In this document: positions 58,230-64,000 of the stretch, in pieces
Position numbering within the stretch: position 1 is the stretch's first letter
How the letters are laid out: each line of letters starts with the position of its first letter
Source: Cephalotus follicularis
Lineage: Eukaryota > Streptophyta > Magnoliopsida > Oxalidales > Cephalotaceae
Direction: 5' to 3'
Assembly: GCA_001972305.1 (NCBI GenBank)
Contig: BDDD01000538.1
Coordinates: 542,704-606,703 of the forward strand
Length of the DNA: 64,000 bases
Made by a program: the position numbers and the translations under genes
Notes under the pieces: generated by a model
Seen by the model: the letters and a program-made list of their open reading frames with translations, nothing else
What the model was told of the DNA's origin: nothing
Databases searched by the model: none

Positions 58230-59345
58230 CACTATCTCCTGGATATATAATCGAGCAAGCTTCTCGATAGAATATGTCATGTCCATCAGAAGGAAGTGAG
58301 CAGACTTAGTGAGTCTGTCCACTACTACCCATACTGCCTCATGCTGATTCCGTGACCTCGGTAATCCTGACACGAAGTCCATGGTCACATGCTCCCATTT
58401 CCATTCAACCACTGGTAGCGATTGTAGCAGTCCCGTAGGTTTCTGATATTCAGCCTTCACTCTTTGACAGGTCAAACATTTCGCTGCATATTCAGCAATC
58501 TCTCTTTTCATACCACTCCACCAGTAGTTCTTTTTCAGGTCGTGCCACATCTTGGAACTTCCTGGGTGAACACTGTATTTTGACTTGTGGGCTTGTTGCA
58601 GTAGCTCATTCTTGATGCTCTTGTCATACGGAATACATATCCTTCCTCGGAACCTCAGTATGCCATCAGTATGAATGGAGAACTCAGAATCAGTGTCTAG
58701 GTTCTCACGAATACTCCATAACTCAGAATCACTATACTGAGCAGTCAGAATTCGTTCCAGAAGTCCCGGTTGTGCTCTCAGACTTGCCACAATAATTCCG
58801 CGAGAAACCATGAACGGATTCCATCTCTGAAATTCCTCCAATAGCTTCCACTGTGAAACCATTGCTCCAGCAATCATTGCCTTGCGGCTTAGTGGATCAG
58901 CCACTACATTCGCCTTTCCCAGGTGGTATTGAATGTTGTTGTTGTAATCATTAAAGAATTCCACCCATCGTCTATGTCTCATGTTGAGCTCCTTCTGGGA
59001 AAACAAATATTTTAAGCTCTTATGGTCGGTGAAGATCTCAAATTGAGTACCGTAGAGGTAGTGCCTCCATTTTTGCAAAGCGAACACTATGGCCGCCAAC
59101 TCAAGATACTGTACGGGATAGTTTTCTTCGTACAGCTTTAACTTTCTTGATGCGTATACAATCACCCTACCATGTTGCATAAGAACGCATCCCAATCCCT
59201 TCATAAAAGCATCAGTATAGACAATAAAACCCCCATTACCTTCCGGTAATGCCAACACTGGAGTCGAAATTAACCGACTCTTCAACTCTTGGAAACTTGC
59301 CTCACAAGAATCATCCCACACAAAACTTGACTTCTTCTGAGTCAA
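58230..59345 (-). pseudogene. Element E RNase H and integrase N-terminus/core (broken)
   Basis: Minus frame 59345-58235. It opens with MTQKKSSFVWDDSCEASF after a TAG at about 59346. RNase H contains [28 protein letters not shown] and KANVVADPLSRK. The integrase zinc domain (HPGSSKMWHDLKKNYWW, CLTCQRVKAEYQ) and core start (MDFVSGLPRSR, VWVVVDRLTKSAHF) follow. The frame runs into F at 58229 after IQEIV. The protein would cleave RNA in hybrids and insert cDNA, but the copy is cut. Confidence 0.9.
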
Positions 59346-59744
59346 CTATGTCAAAGGTGCAGCAAGCTTTGAAAATCCTTTGATGAACTTTCGGTAGTAG
59401 CCAGCCAATCCCAAGAAACTACGGACCTTAGTAAAGTTCCTCGGTTGGGGCCAATCAACAATACTCTCTATATTCGAAGGATCCACTGACAATCCTTCAC
59501 TCGACACAATGTGACCTAGGAAAGTCACATGATCCAGCCAAAATTCACACTTGCTGAATTTGGCGTATAATAGTTCCTTCCGTAGTGTCTGTAATACAAT
59601 TCTCAAGTGTTGCATGTGTTCCTCGATGCTCTTCGAATAAATCAGGATGTCGTCTAGGAATATAACGACAAACTGGTCAAGATAGGGTTGGAACACTTTG
59701 TTCATCAGACACATAAAGGCTACAGGAGCATTTGTCAAAACCAA
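59346..59744 (-). pseudogene. Element E RT C-terminal half (broken)
   Basis: Frame 59744-59346 contains [12 protein letters not shown], the RT active-site block FLDDILIYS and [14 protein letters not shown]. It is out of register with the upstream RT frame (frameshift near 59735-59745, after [10 protein letters not shown]) and ends with a TAG after AAPLT. Confidence 0.88.
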
Positions 59745-60708
59745 ACTGCAGTATCAGGAATTCGTAATGCCCATATCTGGTTTGAAATGTGGTCTTCTCC
59801 ACATCACCCTCTCTGATCCTCAACTGATGATAACCTGTTCTCAGGTCCAGTTTGGAGAATACGGTTGAGCCTTGCAGTTGGTCGAACAACTCCTCAATAT
59901 GTGGCAGAGGATACTTGTTCTTCACCGTTACTTGATTTAGCAGCCTGTAATCAATGCATAACCGCATCGTTCCAGCCTTCTTTTTCACAAACAGAACCGG
60001 TGCTCCCCACGGTGATACACTCGACCTGATGAAGCCTTTATCAAGGTAATCCTGCAATTGAATCTTCACCTCCTTCAGTTCAGCATGAGCCATTCGGTAC
60101 GGAGCTTTAGATATAGGAGCAGTCCCAGGCAACAAGTCAATACTGAACTCTATATCCCTCTCCAGTGGCAACGAAGTGAGTTCATCTGGAAACACATCGG
60201 GAAATTCACATACAACAGGCACTTGCTCAATACTAGACGTACCTTTCGTATGATCAATCACATACGCCAAATAGCCCTTGCATCCTTGCTTGAGATACTT
60301 TTGTGTTCGAGTATATGAAATGATCGGAGCAGCAACATTCTTCTCCCCAATAAACTTGCACTCAGTCCCATCTTGAAGGTAAAAGGTCATCATCTTATTG
60401 TAGCAATCAACACAAGCATGATGAGCATACAACCATTCCATCCCCAAGATTATATCAAAATCCCGGATAGGTAACACTATCAAGTCAGCAGATAACTGAA
60501 TCCCAGCTACCATGATCTCACAATCTTTCATTATAGTGTCAGATAGAAGACAAGTACCCGCAGGAGTACTCACCTCCAATACATAAGGTAATCTAGAAGT
60601 AATACCATGCAAATTGCGAGCAAATTTATATGCAATGAATGAATGCGTCGCACCAAGGTCAATCAATACATGAGCTAGTATGCCAGATATATAGATAGTA
60701 CCTCCCAC
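59745..60708 (-). pseudogene. Element E protease and RT N-terminal half
   Basis: Frame 60708-59677. The protease site reads DLG ([12 protein letters not shown]), where DSG or DTG is needed, so it should be inactive. Conserved protease and linker blocks follow ([32 protein letters not shown]). RT starts with [10 protein letters not shown] and [17 protein letters not shown] and reaches [14 protein letters not shown]. It is out of register with gag upstream because one G has been lost near 60755. Confidence 0.88.
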
Positions 60709-61926
60709 AACAGTAGTAGATTCTGGACATCATCTCTAGATAAGGTGTAGACCTACCTTTCCCAATCCCTTTCCCGGTATCCTTCCGCGGTTGAGCAGCC
60801 GCAACACTACCACTCACACCAGCACTTCCCTGTTGGCCGCGTGCTTGATCCCTCATCATAGGACAACTGTTCAGCATATGTTCTTGTGAACCACACCTCA
60901 GGCATTTCCCCATCTTTTTCCAGCACTCGGTCTCATCATGGTTCTGACGACCACGAAAGTACATCCACCCGCATTCTGTTGACCGCTTCGATTAGGAGTC
61001 CTTGATCGTGAATTTCGTCATTGACAACCTCCTTGACCTTTGTTGTCAGACTTTGTTGACTTAGCAGGATTATTACTCGCTTGCCCCTGTGACTGTGCGG
61101 CCCTCGATTGATTAGTAGGAGTCCGTTCTGCCCTTCTTTCATTCGCATATGGTTCCAGAATCATCGCCCTCTCAGCAACATCTACAAAAGAGGTTAGCTG
61201 TAACATCAATAGTTTAGATCTGATGTCAGGTCGACGACCTTTTAGAAACCTTCAGATAATCCGTGATTCACCCTCCACAAGATAAGGTGTATGTCTTGCC
61301 AGCTCCACAAATCTAGTCTGGTATTGAGCTACCGTCATGTCCCCTTGACGTAACTCCATCAGTTCGGTCTCCCTCCGGTCACGTTCTATCTGTGGTACAT
61401 AAGTTTCAAGGAACTCAGACTGAAATCTGTCCCAAGTCCTGTCAAGTCCATGAGATTCCCACTTTGCTTCAGTCCTTTCCCACCAATAGGTAGCCTCGCC
61501 CCATAAGCGGTATACAGCAAAGTTGAGTTTCTGCTCATCAGTACACTCCAAGGCAGCAAATATTTTCTCCAAATCTCTAATCCATTGCTCGGCCACAGTA
61601 GCATTCAGTTCACCATTAAATGTCGAAGGATTTTGTCTCATGAACCGCTCTAGATCTCGTCCAAATCCACCGGTATGACAAGCTTCAGGAGCCTGATGAT
61701 AGGCCCGGTTAGCCTCGTACATTTGCCCAATCTATTCCATGTTTGCCGCATTAGCTTCCATCTGCTGTTGAAAGAGGTTAGTCATGCGGTCAAAATTACT
61801 CCTCTCGTCTTGTACTGGAGGAATATTCACTCCTTCATTCGTTGCCAGATCATTTCCAAGCACTGTCGGTGCATTGACTCCTTCGGGGGCTCTACGCCTT
61901 CCCCTTCTTCCTCTTCGTAGGTCCAT
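60709..61926 (-). pseudogene. Element E gag (broken)
   Basis: The start ATG 61926 gives MDLRRGRRGRRRAPEGVN, almost the same as D's start. Stops in frame are a TAG at about 61732 (after NME, where D has CAG), a TGA at about 61250 and a TGA near 61015. Capsid blocks FMRQNPSTFNGE and AEQWIRDLEKIF and the LRQGDMTVAQYQTRF motif are clear. The first zinc knuckle is damaged by a one-base loss near 60955. The second (CLRCGSQEHMLNSC) is intact in frame 60964-60659. Confidence 0.9.
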
Positions 61927-62012
61927 TCAGTTTCCTATATGGAATGACATAATCTCTAGGAAACAATTCACTTAATTTCCGAGAAACTTATCCCAGCTAG
62001 CATATATGGAAT

Positions 62013-62026
62013 ATGCTCTGATACCA
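62013..62026 (-). other. Primer binding site of element E (tRNA-iMet type)
   Basis: Minus strand TGGTATCAGAGCAT, three bases inside the 5' LTR. Confidence 0.92.
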
Positions 62027-62029
62027 CGT

Positions 62030-64000
62030 TGTCACACCCCGTTATTTCCATTACATAGACAACATATGTGGTGATATCAGGAATAAGTGAAATAAATCCA
62101 GCATTCCAAATAACAATTCAAATATATAAGCGGAAGCATATTAACTAGATTACAAAGTCATCCGCACATAGCCCATACTACGTCCGTATACAATCCATCA
62201 AATTATCCTTATACATAAGGAAAGGTAAAACAACAACGGAGTGCGAACCGTTCATTACAAATACAAATCATAAGGATAACAACCTTAAACAGATAAAAAC
62301 TCTCCAAAAGCTCTGACAACACCTCCCAAATGTCTTCACTTAATCAGAAATTGTATGGGTTATCCGTTGTCCTCACTTGGCTAAGTAGGAAGATAAAGCA
62401 TGTAATTGAATCTATAAATGTAAATATGCATGACAGTTAAAAGAAATAACATATATATATGTATATAGTATTCCAATATATACGCAATCATGCCAAGTGG
62501 CCATAGACAGTACAATGCAAGAATAACGCACAAGGGTACAATCAATCAGTACAGTGGTTTGGGTGTCACATGTCGCTAACTCCTAGCACCAACTGTGCAC
62601 CACCTATCTATCACCCTATACTCCGAAGATGATAGATCAGGTCAGTTACTACTGGCATTAGCGGGTAGTTTGACAATCAAGTTCTGCATTGCAGACAATT
62701 TGGGTGGATACTCTAGCCAACTCATGGCACATAGGACCACCTCCGTAGCCAGTGATGTCTCCTATCACTCGACTAACGGCAATAGCATAGACAATCAATT
62801 CAATCAATTCAACAACAATATTACATATATATATGATATGCAATATAGTAGTTGTTTTATTTTAGAAACATATAACAATTCAATGACTGTGCATCTCACA
62901 GTTGGAGGAACAGTAACATTTCAGTAGTGGTTCTCTTGGAGAACAAAACAGTAGCAATACCTCTAAAGTGGAAAATAGCAATTTGTGTAACAATAAGATT
63001 TTCTATTAGAAAGCCGTTGTTAAAAATCATTATTTATGCTTTGAGCATTAAGTTGGTAAAATCCTTGAATATATGTATATAACAATAGTAATTTCATTGG
63101 ATAACAGTAATGATAGTTACAATATAGCAGATCAATGATACTTGCAACCACAATCAAGTCAATCAATCAATCTGAACATTTATATATTTACTGATCTAAA
63201 GCGTCGACAATTTCTGTGTAAGCGTCGATGGTTGTTGACTAAGCGTTGACACTACACGCATGATCAAAGCTTAAGCGTCGACATTCTAAGCCTTAACAGG
63301 CGTTTTCCACACCAAAGCGTCGACGGTCTTAATTTAAGCGTCGGCGCTTCTGGCGTTCTTACGAATTCCAGGAGAAAAATCAAAACAGGGGATGCACAAA
63401 ATCATCCCAAACTCAGTTCAATTCAACATGCAATCAAGTATTGACCATCACTACACATTATACATGTTATACGTTCAAAAACATGTCAAAAACCCCTACC
63501 TCAATCACTATCCCGAAATCAATTCAAATTGATTTCTCTCTCTATGTCCAAAGTTCTTCACTCTCCTTCAATCTTCCAAAATTGCAGAATTAATCAACTT
63601 CCAGGTGATGATCCAAGTTCAATTCTTCTGAACTTTAAGCTCCTTCAACTTCTAGAAATCTTCCAACAATTGTCCAGGTTGTCTCTCAAAATCTCAGTGT
63701 TTTCTAACACTCTCTTTCAATCTCTCACAGTTGGTATAAGAAGGTCAAAAGTGTGTCCTTCATTTCGCCAGATTCCTCTAACCTTCAAAGCACATTTCTC
63801 TCTCCCTCATGCATGCACTCTTCTTTTTGTCCTTTCTCTTTAATTTTGCAGGCTGTGCAGGTGAAATGAATACATGCAAGACACCTCAGTCTGACTTGGC
63901 AACAGCTGGTGAAGCCTTTTTGCATGGCCAACACGTTTATGGACACATGCCTATGTTACCATCATTTAAACTCTGCCCTTCCATTCCAACTAATACATAT
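62030..64000 (-). repeat. Element E 5' LTR, cut by the window end
   Basis: Starts TGTCACACCCCG and follows 47136 onward nearly unchanged. About 340 bp of the LTR should lie beyond the window. It carries the same GCGTCGAC sites near 63200-63350. Short open frames (for example at 62595 and 63529) are the same as those in the other LTR and are not genes. Confidence 0.92.

Larger units (their letters stand above)
47136..64000 (-). mobile_element. Element E: chromovirus Ty3/gypsy with D and F nested inside
   Basis: This is a minus-strand retrotransposon whose 3' LTR is 47136-49446 and whose 5' LTR starts at 62030 and runs off the window. Its own interior is 49447-49874, 53987-54045 and 58230-62029. 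In its own sense it has primer site, gag, protease, RT, RNase H, integrase and chromodomain. Integrase is broken twice: by F (54046-58229, between IQEIV and RLHGV) and by D plus a deletion. The LTR body and Gag match D and the solo LTR in B. Confidence 0.9.

Overview
This is a flowering-plant nuclear window made almost entirely of nested transposable elements. The evidence is chromovirus-type Ty3/gypsy retrotransposons with C-terminal chromodomains and initiator-Met tRNA primer sites, a CACTA (En/Spm) DNA transposon, and several solo LTRs with 5-bp target duplications. No host gene, tRNA or rRNA is supported. The species cannot be named from the sequence.

Layout. 1-845 is unassigned AT-rich sequence. 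Element B (minus strand, chromovirus) spans about 846-28013. Its left LTR is split by element A (minus strand; TSD GTAGG; real extent 5167-15246). Its RT is split by a solo LTR (18104-20693, TSD AATCC). Its right LTR is split by another solo LTR (25672-27808, TSD CTCGC/CTCCC). A 615-bp run of N (3950-4564) is flanked by two copies of the same 1.43 kb, so the B/A junction is shown twice, probably by assembly error. LTR-like block H (plus strand) covers 28014-31141 and 39348-39478 and is interrupted by a CACTA transposon (31142-39347, TSD AGA), which itself carries a Copia-like solo LTR (31664-32414, TSD GTATA). Element G (minus strand; 4.16-kb LTR 39479-43638; decayed interior; second LTR from 46530) is interrupted at 47136 by element E (minus strand), which runs past the window end. 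E holds element D (plus strand, same family as E, 3' end lost) and element F (plus strand, 54046-58229, TSD CACTA, most of its interior deleted).

Nothing looks able to move by itself. Every gag, pol and transposase reading frame has stops or frameshifts. Most stops are TAG or TGA where CAG or CGA would be expected, which fits deamination of methylated cytosine. D, F and the solo LTRs show the usual plant routes of loss: illegitimate deletion and LTR-LTR recombination.

The most interesting signal is shared by otherwise different LTRs. A, D, E, F, the D/E-family solo LTR, the Copia-like solo LTR and the TGTTAG-type solo LTR all carry clusters of short palindromes around a GTCGAC core. The outer arms differ by family (CAGTCGACTG, GCGTCGACGC, GACATCGACGTC). 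The palindromes are repeatedly placed in pairs 20-21 bp apart, about two turns of DNA. B, G, H and the CACTA element lack this and carry other short tandem repeats.
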